The position numbers were made by a program, and so were the translations under genes. Positions 33,085 through 42,297 of a stretch of 64,000 nt of DNA are shown piece by piece; the first letter of the stretch is position 1, and each line of letters starts with the position of its first letter. Location: positions 62,001 to 126,000 of the forward strand of contig NZ_BSFQ01000002.1 of assembly GCF_027922425.1 (NCBI RefSeq). Direction: 5' to 3'. Under the pieces are notes generated by a model, which did not search any database, had not been told where the DNA came from, and saw only the letters and a program-made list of their open reading frames with translations. Origin of the DNA: Pseudonocardia halophobica (GTDB lineage: Bacteria; Actinomycetota; Actinomycetes; Mycobacteriales; Pseudonocardiaceae).

Positions 33085-33798
33085 GTGGGACGGACGGGGA
33101 AGGAGCAGCTGCGCGGCAACGTCGCGAGCGCGATCCGGGACCAGATCATGGCCCGCACCGTGCAGCCGGGCGAGCCCCTGCGACTGGGCCAGCTCGCGGA
33201 GCAGCTCGGGGTGAGCGTGACGCCCGTTCGAGAGGCACTCCTGCTGCTGACCCAGGACGGCTGGGTGACCCACGAGCCGAACCGGGGCTTCCGGGTGTCG
33301 GCGGTCCGCCGTAAGGACGTCGAGGACACCTACCTGATGTGGGGCACCGCCGAAGGCGAGCTCGCGGCACGTGCCGCCACCCGTGCCACGGCTCGGGACG
33401 TGGACGAGCTGCGGAAGCTGGACGCCCAGATCCGCGACGCAGACCCGTCCGACGGACACCTGGCCACCTCGCTGAACTCGGCGCTGCACCATTACGTGTC
33501 GATGATCGCGGACGCGCCCAAGTTGGAGTGGTTCGCCGGGGCGGCGAGCAGGCTCGTCCCCTTGCAGTTCCCGGAGAACTTCCACGTCGTGCCGGGTTGG
33601 TCCGACGTGAACCGCACCCAGCACACCCCGTTGATCGACGCCATCGCCGCAGGGGACGTCGACCAGGCACGCGTGCTGGCCAAGGACCACTTCATGGGCA
33701 CGGGCGACCTGCTCATGCAGTGGCTGGACTCTCTGGACTTCTGGGGCGAGCCGGACGCGCCGCATACCCCTCGGGGTCCGGGCCGCCTCGCCGGCTGA
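33085..33798 (+). CDS. GntR-family regulator (FCD type)
   Basis: The 237-residue protein has a winged helix (AIRDQIMARTVQPGEPLRLG, LAEQLGVSVTPVREALLLL, EPNRGFRVSAV) and an FCD-type helical domain with H residues in ALHHYVSMIAD and QHTPLIDAIAAGD. The GTG start is at 33085. It precedes the transporter-amidohydrolase operon on the same strand. The palindrome at 34096 is a likely target. Confidence 0.87.
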   Translation: MGRTGKEQLRGNVASAIRDQIMARTVQPGEPLRLGQLAEQLGVSVTPVREALLLLTQDGWVTHEPNRGFRVSAVRRKDVEDTYLMWGTAEGELAARAATRATARDVDELRKLDAQIRDADPSDGHLATSLNSALHHYVSMIADAPKLEWFAGAASRLVPLQFPENFHVVPGWSDVNRTQHTPLIDAIAAGDVDQARVLAKDHFMGTGDLLMQWLDSLDFWGEPDAPHTPRGPGRLAG

Positions 33799-34166
33799 CC
33801 CGCCGGGAGCCGACCGGAAGCAAGCGCCCGAGCGCCCGCCGAGGGTCTGATCTGGTGCCGAGGGCGTGCATCTCCTCGGGTCGGCGGGGCGCCGCTCGCC
33901 GCCGCCCGTCACGAGGCCGCGCCTGCATCAGTCAGCACACGTCTCGGCGAGGGCCGCGTGCCCAGGGGCGTCGGCGGACGTCGAGCTTCGCCACCTCGAG
34001 CTCGTCGACTCAGCCGCGCATCAGGACGTGTGATCGCCACACCCTCCGTCGCGCAGGCACCCAGGTCGCAGGCTCTGGACAGTGCGCCGCAGAAACGTAT
34101 ATTCTTCTGAACGAGAATATACGATCGGGTAGTCGCCTGGTCGTGCTCCCACCACGGAGGTCGACG
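33799..34166 (+). promoter_or_regulatory. Promoter region of the amidohydrolase operon
   Basis: No gene is seen in these 368 bases. The notable element is the AT-rich palindrome at 34096-34123. Confidence 0.5.
34096..34123. promoter_or_regulatory. Perfect AT-rich palindromic operator
   Basis: CGTATATTCT and AGAATATACG form a perfect 10-base inverted repeat around TCTGAACG, 43 bases before the transporter start. It stands out in a GC-rich genome, and the size fits a dimeric repressor such as the GntR protein at 33085. Confidence 0.6.
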
Positions 34167-35498
34167 GTGACCGACTCGCAGATCGCTGCCCCCAGTGCCG
34201 ACGGCACTTCGGCAGTCGATCCCGCCCAGCAATCCAGCCGCCGCATGCGGAACCGGGTGCTCGTGTCGAGCTTCTTCGGGTCCGTCATCGAGTGGTACGA
34301 CTTCTATCTCTTCGGCATCGCGTCCGCGGCGGTGTTCAACCGGCTGTTCTTCCCCGAGTTCAGCTCCACGGCGGGCACCCTGGCCTCGTTCGCCACCCTC
34401 GCAGCGGGCTTCTTCGCCCGGCCCATCGGGGGCATCATCTGGGGCCACTTCGGGGACAGGGTCGGCCGCAAGGGCATGCTCGTGCTGTCCATCGTGCTGA
34501 TGGGCGTCTCGACGACGGTCGTGGGTCTGCTGCCCACGTACGCGTCCATCGGCATCGCGGCGCCGCTACTGCTCGTGCTGATGCGCCTGATCCAGGGCGT
34601 CTCCGCAGGTGGCGAATGGGGCGGCGCCGTGCTCATGACCATGGAGCACGCGCCCAGGCGTCGAGGGCTGTCCAGCTCTGTCGCGCAGATGGGTCTCTAC
34701 GGCGGCATCCTGCTGGCCAACGGTGTGTTCGCATTGGCCTCGGCGCTGACGGGTGACGCCTTCCTCGACTGGGGCTGGCGAATCCCCTTCCTGATCTCGG
34801 CCGTGCTCGTGGTGATCGGCCTGTGGATCCGGCTCGGCGTCCAGGAGAGCCCGATCTTCAAGCAGGCCCGCGAGGAGGCGCAGCAGGCAGAGGCGCCGAA
34901 GGTGCCTCTGGTCGAGGTGCTGCGCCACCCGAAGAACCTGCTGCTGTCGATCGCGCTGGTGCTCGGTGCATTCGCGGCCAGCGCCGTGTACGGCACCTGG
35001 ATCGTCAGCTACGGCATCCAGGACGGCTTTCCGCGGGCGGACATCCTCAACGCGGTGCTCGTCTCCGCGGCCATCGGCCTGGTGTTCCAGCCGGTCTTCG
35101 CCTACCTGTCCGACCTGTGGGGGCGGCGCGTCGTCGTCGGGGTCGGTGCGGTGCTGCAGGCGCTGAGCATCCCGATCATGTTCTGGCTGATGGACACCGG
35201 CAGCGTCGGGGCCATGTACCTGGGCATCTCGCTCGCGGCGTTCACCCACGCGATCGTCTACAGCCCGCTCGGCGCCTGGCTCGGCGAGCTGTTCCCCACG
35301 ACCCAGCGCTACACCGGCGCCTCGCTCGGCTACCAGATCGCCGGCACCGTCGGCGGCGGCTTCGCCCCGCTGATCTGCGCGTCGATCCTGGCCGCGACCG
35401 GCGGGACGGCCGGGATCTCGCTGTTCATCGGCGCGACCTGCCTGCTCACGGTCGTCGCGGTGTTCTTCGCCGCCGAGACCAGCCGCAGCGCCCTGTAA
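34167..35498 (+). CDS. MHS-family metabolite:H+ symporter
   Basis: The 443-residue protein has 12 helices. Family motifs are SVIEWYDFYLFG near the start, GHFGDRVGRKGMLVLS in loop 2-3, and LIQGVSAGGEWGGAVLM. MHS members import carboxylic acids such as aromatic acids or alpha-ketoglutarate with protons. The GTG start has CGGAGG before it. It is the first gene of an eight-gene operon, so it probably brings in the operon substrate. Confidence 0.92.
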   Translation: MTDSQIAAPSADGTSAVDPAQQSSRRMRNRVLVSSFFGSVIEWYDFYLFGIASAAVFNRLFFPEFSSTAGTLASFATLAAGFFARPIGGIIWGHFGDRVGRKGMLVLSIVLMGVSTTVVGLLPTYASIGIAAPLLLVLMRLIQGVSAGGEWGGAVLMTMEHAPRRRGLSSSVAQMGLYGGILLANGVFALASALTGDAFLDWGWRIPFLISAVLVVIGLWIRLGVQESPIFKQAREEAQQAEAPKVPLVEVLRHPKNLLLSIALVLGAFAASAVYGTWIVSYGIQDGFPRADILNAVLVSAAIGLVFQPVFAYLSDLWGRRVVVGVGAVLQALSIPIMFWLMDTGSVGAMYLGISLAAFTHAIVYSPLGAWLGELFPTTQRYTGASLGYQIAGTVGGGFAPLICASILAATGGTAGISLFIGATCLLTVVAVFFAAETSRSAL

Positions 35499-35510
35499 GG
35501 AGAACCTCCC

Positions 35511-36659
35511 ATGACCCTCACCGACGTCCGCCCGGCCGGGACCCCGGTCGAGGAGAAGCTCGGCATCATCGACACCGACTTCCACCCGATGCCGCTGCCG
35601 ACCGACCCGCAGGTCGCCGAGCACCTGCCGCAGCGGTGGCGCGACTACATCGCCCGCTACGGCCTGGGCAGCTTCGGCGGCGGCGTGGCGCCCTCGCAGC
35701 GCGAGTTCACCCACCGCCTGGACGCGCTCGACGCCGACGGGCGCGTGGGGGTGGACCCGCACCTGGCCGTGGAGCAGGTGGTGGACAAGTACGACATGTC
35801 CGCGGTGGTGCTGACCTGCCCGCAGACCTACATCATCACCAACGGCGGGGCGAACATGCCCTACGAGTGCGCCTACGCGATCTACCGCGCCTACAACGAC
35901 GCGCTGGCCCACACCTGGTGCGGCGTGGACGACCGGTTCAAGGCCAGCATCACGCTGCCCCGCGACCTCGCTGGTGCCGCGGACGAGATCGCGCGCTGCA
36001 AGGAGGGGCCGAACGGCGACTCCTACGTGCAGGTGCTGATGTCCCCGGCCGGTCAGGACCCGTTGGGCAAGCAGCGCTACTGGCCGATCTTCGAGGCCTG
36101 CGAGCACTACGACATCCCGCTGGGGTTCCATGTGCCGGGCATGGGTCGGCAGCCCACCGGTGCGGGGCGACAGAACTTCTACGCCGAGATGCACGCGGCC
36201 TTCGCGGTGCTGCCGATCTCGATGGTGTCCAGCTTGGTCTTCGAGGGCGTCTTCGAGCGGTTCCCGCGGCTCAAGATCGCGCTGCTGGAGCTGGGCTGGG
36301 ACTGGGCCGCGCCCTTCTCCTGGCGGCTCGACGCCACCTTCGACAAGTTGCGCGACGAGCTGCCGCACCTGACCCGGAAGCCCTCGGAGTACCTGCGGGA
36401 GCACTTCTGGTTCTCCACCCAGCCGATCGAGGAGCCGGAGGAGCGGGCCTGGACGCCGGACGTCTACGCGATGTTCGAGGAGTCCGGGTTCGCCGACCGG
36501 CTCATGTTCTCCTCGGACTACCCGCACTGGGACTTCGACTCGCCCTACGAGTCGGTGCCGAAGACCATGCCGACGGACCGGCGCCGCCGGATCCTGGGGA
36601 CCAACGCGAGCGCGCTCTACAACATCCCGCTGCGCCCCGGCCACGGAATCCCGGCGTGA
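35511..36659 (+). CDS. Amidohydrolase-2 family protein (first copy)
   Basis: The 382-residue TIM barrel begins with a DTDFHPMP metal motif (DxDxH). It has a histidine in GFHVPGMG and the closing FSSDYPHWDFDSP, as in the ACMSD/gamma-resorcylate decarboxylase group. These act as metal-dependent decarboxylases or hydrolases on aromatic or cyclic acids. Twelve bases follow the transporter stop, with AAGGAG before the ATG. Confidence 0.88.
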   Translation: MTLTDVRPAGTPVEEKLGIIDTDFHPMPLPTDPQVAEHLPQRWRDYIARYGLGSFGGGVAPSQREFTHRLDALDADGRVGVDPHLAVEQVVDKYDMSAVVLTCPQTYIITNGGANMPYECAYAIYRAYNDALAHTWCGVDDRFKASITLPRDLAGAADEIARCKEGPNGDSYVQVLMSPAGQDPLGKQRYWPIFEACEHYDIPLGFHVPGMGRQPTGAGRQNFYAEMHAAFAVLPISMVSSLVFEGVFERFPRLKIALLELGWDWAAPFSWRLDATFDKLRDELPHLTRKPSEYLREHFWFSTQPIEEPEERAWTPDVYAMFEESGFADRLMFSSDYPHWDFDSPYESVPKTMPTDRRRRILGTNASALYNIPLRPGHGIPA

Positions 36660-37840
36660 GCGTCGTCGAGACCGCCCGCCGCCGCCGGGCCGCCCGGCTG
36701 CTCGACGCCGCGGACGCCCAGCGCGCCGCGGCCCGGGCTCTGCCGCGGGGGATCCGGGAGTACGTGGACGGCGGCTCCGAGGGCGAGGTGACGTTGCGGC
36801 GCAACGCCCGCGCCTTCGAGGAGGCGGCGTTCGCGCCGCGGACGGCGACCTGGGTGGACGACCCGGACCTGTCGACGAAGGTGCTCGGCATCCCCGTCGA
36901 TCTGCCGGTGCTCACCGCACCCTGCGGCGGCATGCGGCTGGTGCACCCGGACGGCGACCTCGGCCTGGCGCGAGGTGCGGCGGGCGCGGGCACGATCCAC
37001 GTGGCCAGCTCCGCGGCCGGCTACACGCTGGAGGACATCGCCGCGGTCGACGGGCCGCAGTGGTTCCAGCTCTACCGCTTCTCCAGCCAGGCCACCATGG
37101 AGAACCTGGTCGGCCGGGCCCAGGCCGCGGGCTACTCGGCGCTGGTGGCCACCGTGGACACGGCGGTGGCGGGCTTCCGCTCGCGGGACTACAAGAACGG
37201 CTTCAGCTACTCGATGCGGGTCAACGCCCGCAACGCGGTGAAGCTGGCGCCGCAGCTGCTGCCGAAGCCGGCGTGGCTGACCCGGTACCTGCTCGACGGG
37301 CTGCCCTTCGAGATCCCCAACACCGCCGAGGTCACCGTCGACGGCAAGCCGATGGTGCTCACCGAGATGACGAAGGGCGGCGCGGGCTCGCACTCGCCGA
37401 CCTGGTCCGACGTCGAGTGGCTGCGTGCGAACTGGCACGGGCCGCTGGTGGTGAAGGGGATCATCACCCCGGAGGACGCCCAGCGTGCCGTGGCCGCGGG
37501 AGCCGACGGGGTCATCGTGTCCAACCACGGCGGTCGCCAGCTCGACGGTTCCCCGGCGACCCTGACCGCCCTGCCGCGCGTCGTCGACGCGGTGGGCGAC
37601 CAGGCCGAGGTGCTGATGGACAGCGGGATCCGCCGCGGCAGCGACGTGCTCAAAGCGCTCTCGCTGGGGGCGCGCGCCGTGCTCGTCGGCAGGCTGCCGG
37701 CGTGGGGTCTGGCCGCGGCGGGCACCGCCGGGGTGGAGCGCGTGCTGGAGAACCTGCGTACCGAGATGGTCCGCACGATGCGGCTGATGGGCTGCCGCAG
37801 CGTCGCCGACCTGGACCCGACCTGGCTGGAGGCCCGGTGA
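36656..37840 (+). CDS. FMN-dependent alpha-hydroxy-acid oxidase/dehydrogenase
   Basis: The 394-residue protein has the LLDH/glycolate oxidase barrel. Key pieces are PRGIREYVDGGSEGEVTLRR, VKGIITPEDAQRAV with the FMN lysine, VSNHGGRQLDGSPATL with the catalytic His-Arg pair, and MDSGIRRGSDVLKAL. It oxidises an alpha-hydroxy acid to a keto acid. It overlaps its neighbours (GTGA). Confidence 0.92.
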   Translation: MSVVETARRRRAARLLDAADAQRAAARALPRGIREYVDGGSEGEVTLRRNARAFEEAAFAPRTATWVDDPDLSTKVLGIPVDLPVLTAPCGGMRLVHPDGDLGLARGAAGAGTIHVASSAAGYTLEDIAAVDGPQWFQLYRFSSQATMENLVGRAQAAGYSALVATVDTAVAGFRSRDYKNGFSYSMRVNARNAVKLAPQLLPKPAWLTRYLLDGLPFEIPNTAEVTVDGKPMVLTEMTKGGAGSHSPTWSDVEWLRANWHGPLVVKGIITPEDAQRAVAAGADGVIVSNHGGRQLDGSPATLTALPRVVDAVGDQAEVLMDSGIRRGSDVLKALSLGARAVLVGRLPAWGLAAAGTAGVERVLENLRTEMVRTMRLMGCRSVADLDPTWLEAR

Positions 37841-38331
37841 CGACGACAGAGAAGGGCTCGCGCACGACCCGCTTCGTGGTCGGCCGGGTCGACGAGATCC
37901 CGCCGGGGGAGCGCCGGATCGTCGAGGCGAACGGCCGCGAGATCGGCGTGTTCAACATCGGCGGCCGGTTCTACGCCATGGCCAACCGCTGCCCGCACCT
38001 CGGCGCGCCGCTCTGCGAGGGCGGGGTCGTCAACGAGATCGAGTCCGCCGTGCCCGGCGAGGTCCGCCTCGACGAGGGTCGGACGTACATCACGTGCCCG
38101 TACCACAACTGGGAGTTCGACGTGGAGGACGGCCGGTCCTCCTGGAACCCGAAGCTGCGGGCGCGCCCGTTCGCCGTCGCGCTCGAGGGCGCCGACGACG
38201 TGAAGGCCGCGCTCGACCGCGGCGAGCTGGGCCGCATCCCCGGCCCGTACACCGCCGAGACCGTCGACGTGACGGTCGAGTCCGACTACATCGTGCTGTC
38301 CCTGCGGCCCGCACGAGGAGGTGCGAAGTGA
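37837..38331 (+). CDS. Rieske [2Fe-2S] ferredoxin-like protein
   Basis: The 164-residue protein carries CPHLGAPLCEGG and CPYHNWEFD, the C-x-H and C-x2-H ligand pairs. A 30-residue insertion between them makes it longer than typical Rieske ferredoxins, and there is no oxygenase catalytic domain. It could donate electrons to an unidentified oxygenase, or serve one of the amidohydrolase-like proteins indirectly. GTGA overlaps join it to both neighbours. Confidence 0.88.
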   Translation: MTTTEKGSRTTRFVVGRVDEIPPGERRIVEANGREIGVFNIGGRFYAMANRCPHLGAPLCEGGVVNEIESAVPGEVRLDEGRTYITCPYHNWEFDVEDGRSSWNPKLRARPFAVALEGADDVKAALDRGELGRIPGPYTAETVDVTVESDYIVLSLRPARGGAK

Positions 38332-39431
38332 CCACGGCCCTGCTCCAGGACACCGACCGGGACACGCTGTGGACCGGCCCCGTGATCGACGTCGACGTGC
38401 ACGCCACCCCGCCGTCGCTCGAGGCCCTGTTTCCCTACACCGACCCGGTGTGGGTGCAGGGCGCGCGGGAGCGCGGCTGGAAGGGCCCGAACGGGCAGGC
38501 GCTGGCGTACCCGCCGAACGCCCCGACCACGGCACGGGACGAGTGGCGGCCCGAGGGGCGTCCGCCCGCGTCGAGGCTGGGGGACCTGCAGCAGCACGTC
38601 CTCGACCCGTGGCGGACCGAGTTCGCCCTGGTCAACACCGCCTACGGCGTCGACTCGCTGCGCCATCCGGACTGGGCCCCGGCCCTCGCCAGAGCGGTCA
38701 ACGACTGGCTGATCGCCGAGTGGCTCGACCGCGACCCCCGACTCGTCGGCTCGATGGTCGTCCCCGCCCGCGACCCCGCCGCGGCCGCCGCCGAGATCGA
38801 GCGCGTCGGCTCGCACCCGCGGATCGTGCAGGTCACCATGCCGGTGCGCTCGGAGCGGCTCTACGGCCAGCGTGTGTTCTGGCCGATCTACGAGGCCATG
38901 ACCCGCCACGACCTGGTCATGGGCCTGGCCTGGGGCGGCACCTCCGAGGACGCGCCGAGCCCGACCGGCTACGCCTCCTGGTACGCCGAGGAGTACGCGG
39001 CCGAGATCCAGGTCTACGGCGCGCAGATGACCAGCATGATCTACGAGGGGATCTTCCAGAAGTTCCCCGGCATGCGGGTCACCATGCTGGAGAGCGGCTT
39101 CGCCTGGGTGCCCACCTGGAGCTGGAGCATCAACAAGAAGTGGAAGGGCCTGCACCGGGAGATCCCGTGGGTCGACCGGCTGCCCACCGAGATCATCCGC
39201 GACCACTTCCGGTTCTCCATCGCCCCCGCCGACCTTGGCCCCGACGCGCACGCGAAGCGGATCCTGGAGTGGCTCGGGTCCGAGGACCTGCTCCTGTTCG
39301 CCACGGACTACCCCCACCTGCACACCGACGACCTCGGGCGCATCCTGAACCTGATGCCGGAGTCGATGCGGGACAAGGTGATGCACGCGTCCGCGCGCGA
39401 CTGGTACCGGCTGGACAGGGTCGGCGCATGA
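38328..39431 (+). CDS. Amidohydrolase-2 family protein (second copy)
   Basis: The 367-residue protein has the metal motif DVDVHATPP at the start and ATDYPHLHTDDLG near the end. It is related to the protein at 35511 but diverged. Two such proteins in one operon suggest either a heteromer or two successive hydrolysis or decarboxylation steps. The GTG start overlaps the Rieske stop. Confidence 0.88.
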   Translation: MTTALLQDTDRDTLWTGPVIDVDVHATPPSLEALFPYTDPVWVQGARERGWKGPNGQALAYPPNAPTTARDEWRPEGRPPASRLGDLQQHVLDPWRTEFALVNTAYGVDSLRHPDWAPALARAVNDWLIAEWLDRDPRLVGSMVVPARDPAAAAAEIERVGSHPRIVQVTMPVRSERLYGQRVFWPIYEAMTRHDLVMGLAWGGTSEDAPSPTGYASWYAEEYAAEIQVYGAQMTSMIYEGIFQKFPGMRVTMLESGFAWVPTWSWSINKKWKGLHREIPWVDRLPTEIIRDHFRFSIAPADLGPDAHAKRILEWLGSEDLLLFATDYPHLHTDDLGRILNLMPESMRDKVMHASARDWYRLDRVGA

Positions 39432-40237
39432 GCTACGCCGTCACCACCGAGGCCCACCCCAACCGGCTGCGGGGGATCCTCGAGTCAGCCGGGACGGCCG
39501 TCGGGCTGGCCTGCCACACGGGGGACCCGCACGTCGCGGAGACCCTGGCGATGGCCGGGTTCGACTACCTCTACCTGGACCAGCAGCACAGCGTGGGCGG
39601 GCTCGCCAGCCCCGTGGAGATGCTGCGGGCGACCGCTCGCACCGGCACGACCGCACTGGTCCGGGTCGCCGCGAACGATCCCGTCCTGATCGGCCGGGCC
39701 CTCGACGCCGGCGCCGAGGGCGTCATCGTGCCGAACGTCGAGTCGGCCGAGGCGGCCCGGCAGGCCGCGGCCGCCGTGCACTACCCACCGGTGGGGGTGC
39801 GCAGCTGGGGCCCGACCCGCTCGGCCTACGGGCTGGGCCCGGACCCGACAACGGTCAACGGCCAGGTGCTGTGCCTGGTCATGATCGAGACCGCGGAGGG
39901 CGTCGCCCGGGCGAAGGAGATCACCGCGGTGCCCGGCGTGCACGGCGTCTACGTCGGACCGGGCGACCTCGCCGTCAGCCTCGGCCTCGACCCGGTCACC
40001 GGCCCCCGCGACGAATCGCACCGCGCCGCCGTCGCCGAGATCGTCGCCGCCTGCGCCACGGCCGGCATCGCCGCCGGGATCACCGGCGACCCGACCATCG
40101 AGGCCGACCGCGGCTTCCGGATGGTCACCGCGGGCTCGGACGTCGGCTTCCTGAAGGCAGGCCTCGCCGCCGCCCGTGCCCGCCGCGACGCCCTGACGCA
40201 CCCCACCAGCGACATCGAAGGAGATGCCACCGCATGA
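39428..40237 (+). CDS. HpcH/HpaI-family aldolase
   Basis: The 269-residue protein has GLACHTGDPHVAETLAMAGF, LYLDQQHSVGG, ANDPVLIGRALDAGAEGVIV, MIETAEGVAR and VYVGPGDLAVSLGL. The E-T-A and G-P-x-D metal-binding segments are conserved. The family cleaves 2-keto-3-deoxy or 4-hydroxy-2-oxo acids to pyruvate and an aldehyde. It would end a side-chain or ring degradation route. Confidence 0.9.
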   Translation: MSYAVTTEAHPNRLRGILESAGTAVGLACHTGDPHVAETLAMAGFDYLYLDQQHSVGGLASPVEMLRATARTGTTALVRVAANDPVLIGRALDAGAEGVIVPNVESAEAARQAAAAVHYPPVGVRSWGPTRSAYGLGPDPTTVNGQVLCLVMIETAEGVARAKEITAVPGVHGVYVGPGDLAVSLGLDPVTGPRDESHRAAVAEIVAACATAGIAAGITGDPTIEADRGFRMVTAGSDVGFLKAGLAAARARRDALTHPTSDIEGDATA

Positions 40238-41262
40238 GCACCGTCAACACCCTGCGCGGCCCGATCGACAGCATGCAGATCGGCACCACGCTGATGCACG
40301 AGCACATCATGGCCCGCAACCCCGAGCTCGAGCAGAACATCGTGCACCCGGAGTACGACGAAGCCGCGATCTTCGAGCGGGCCCGGAAGAGCCTGACCTC
40401 GCTGCACGAGGACAAGGGCATCGACACCTTCGTCGACCTCACCGTGCTCGGCCTGGGCCGCGACATCCCGACCGTGCAGCGGCTCGCCCAGGACGTGCCG
40501 CTCAACATCGTCGTGGCCACCGGCTACTACACGGCCAAGGACCTGCCGACCTACTTCCACACCCACGGCCCGGACGGGCTCGTCGGCAAGACCCTCGGCG
40601 GCCCCGACGTGCTGGAGACGATGTTCGTCGACGACATCGTCAAGGGCATCCCCCGCACCGACGGCGTGAAGGCCGGGATCATCAAGATCGTCACCGACGA
40701 GCACGGCATCACCCCGGACCTCGACCGGGTCTACCGCGCCGCCGCCCGCGCCCAGGCCGAGACCGGCGTGCCCATCTCCACCCACACCAACGTCCACTTC
40801 GCCAACGGCCGCGACCAGCAGAAGTGGTTCAAGGCCAACGGCGTCGACCTCGAGCGCACGGTCATCGGGCACAGCGGGGACTCCACGGACCTGGACTACC
40901 TCCGGGAGCTGATGGACAACGGCTCCTTCATCGGCATGGACCGCTTCGGCATGGAGTTCGTGCTCGACGACGAGTCCCGCGTCGACACGCTCGCGAAGCT
41001 CCTCGAGCAGGGCTACGCGGAGAAGATCACGATCTCCCACGACGCCGGGTTCTTCTCCATCAACACCCCGCCGTCCTGGCGTGCGAAGCACACCCCGAAC
41101 TGGCACCACCACCGCATCTCCGACTACGTGCTGCCCGAGCTGCGCAAGCGCGGGGTCACCGAGGACCAGATCACCCAGATGATGGTCGTCAACCCGGTGC
41201 AGGTGCTCACCGGTGACGCCGAGGCGACCAAGGCCGTCGCCGCGAAGGTGCTCGGGCCGTGA
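40234..41262 (+). CDS. Phosphotriesterase-family metal hydrolase (lactonase-like)
   Basis: The 342-residue TIM barrel keeps all metal ligands: LMHEHIM, the lysine in GIIKIVTDEHG for carbamylation, STHTN, VIGHSGD and SHDAGF. Natural members of the phosphotriesterase family are mostly lactonases, so lactone opening is more likely than phosphotriester hydrolysis. It overlaps its neighbours by four bases on each side. Confidence 0.9.
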   Translation: MSTVNTLRGPIDSMQIGTTLMHEHIMARNPELEQNIVHPEYDEAAIFERARKSLTSLHEDKGIDTFVDLTVLGLGRDIPTVQRLAQDVPLNIVVATGYYTAKDLPTYFHTHGPDGLVGKTLGGPDVLETMFVDDIVKGIPRTDGVKAGIIKIVTDEHGITPDLDRVYRAAARAQAETGVPISTHTNVHFANGRDQQKWFKANGVDLERTVIGHSGDSTDLDYLRELMDNGSFIGMDRFGMEFVLDDESRVDTLAKLLEQGYAEKITISHDAGFFSINTPPSWRAKHTPNWHHHRISDYVLPELRKRGVTEDQITQMMVVNPVQVLTGDAEATKAVAAKVLGP

Positions 41263-42203
41263 CCGAGGACCTGACCGCGGTCGTCGCGGCGATCGAGGCC
41301 GAGGCGGACGGGATCGTCTCGCTGCGCCTGGAGCCCGCGGTGGGGGAGAAGATGCCGGCCTGGGAGCCCGGCGCGCACGTCGACCTCGTCCTCGGCCCGG
41401 ACCTGGAGCGGCAGTACTCGCTGTGCGGGGACCCGACCGACCTGTCCAGTTGGCGGCTCGGCGTCCTGCGCGAGCCCGAGAGCCGCGGTGGCTCGGCGTA
41501 CGTGCACGACACCCTCGCCGTCGGCGACCAGGTGGTGTGCCGGGGCCCGCGGAACAACTTCGCCCTGGTCGAGGCCGACGAGTACCTGTTCGTCGCGGGC
41601 GGTATCGGGATCACTCCGATCCTGCCCATGATCGCGGCCTGCGAGGCCGCCGGGAAGCCATGGCGACTGTTCTACGGCGGTCGCCAGGAGTCCAGCATGG
41701 CGTTCCGGGCCGAGCTCGCGGCCTACGGCGACCGGGTCGTGTTCTGGCCGCAGGACACCCACGGCCTCCTCGACCTGCCGGCCATCCTGGGCACTCCCAC
41801 CGAGGGCACCGCGGTCTACTGCTGCGGGCCCGGTGTCCTGCTCGACGCTGTTGAGCAGCAGTGCGCGGTATGGCCTGCAGGCTCGCTGCACCTCGAGCGG
41901 TTCCGGCCCAAGGAAGGGGCCCTCGACGGGGCGAACGTCCCGTTCGAGGTCGAGCTCGACGCGTCGGGAATCACCCTGACCGTCGGGGCCGACCAGACCA
42001 TGGCGGAGGCCATCGAGGCCGCGGGCGTGGACCTCCCGACCTCCTGCCGCGAGGGAACCTGTGGAACCTGCGAGACCTACGTCCTGGAGGGTGAACCGGA
42101 ACACCGCGACTCCTATCTCAGCGCCGAGGAGCAGGAGTCGGGCGAGGTGGTCATGCCGTGCTGTTCCCGCTCGCGCTCGCCCCGACTCGTGCTCGACCTC
42201 TGA
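41259..42203 (+). CDS. Phthalate-dioxygenase-reductase-type oxidoreductase
   Basis: The 314-residue protein has a flavin domain (ERQYSLCGDP), an NAD domain (VAGGIGITPILPMIAACE, VYCCGPGVLLDAV) and a C-terminal plant-type [2Fe-2S] domain (CREGTCGTCETYV, with a later MPCCSRSR). This order defines the PDR family, which feeds oxygenases. It could reduce the Rieske protein at 37837. Last gene of the operon. Confidence 0.92.
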   Translation: MTEDLTAVVAAIEAEADGIVSLRLEPAVGEKMPAWEPGAHVDLVLGPDLERQYSLCGDPTDLSSWRLGVLREPESRGGSAYVHDTLAVGDQVVCRGPRNNFALVEADEYLFVAGGIGITPILPMIAACEAAGKPWRLFYGGRQESSMAFRAELAAYGDRVVFWPQDTHGLLDLPAILGTPTEGTAVYCCGPGVLLDAVEQQCAVWPAGSLHLERFRPKEGALDGANVPFEVELDASGITLTVGADQTMAEAIEAAGVDLPTSCREGTCGTCETYVLEGEPEHRDSYLSAEEQESGEVVMPCCSRSRSPRLVLDL

Positions 42204-42297
42204 CGAGCGGCTCAGCCTGCCGGACGCCCCGAAACCCGGACGCCTTCGGCATGTCCGGAGCTCTGGGCGCAGCTGGAGTGGCCGCGGCCCAGGTAGC

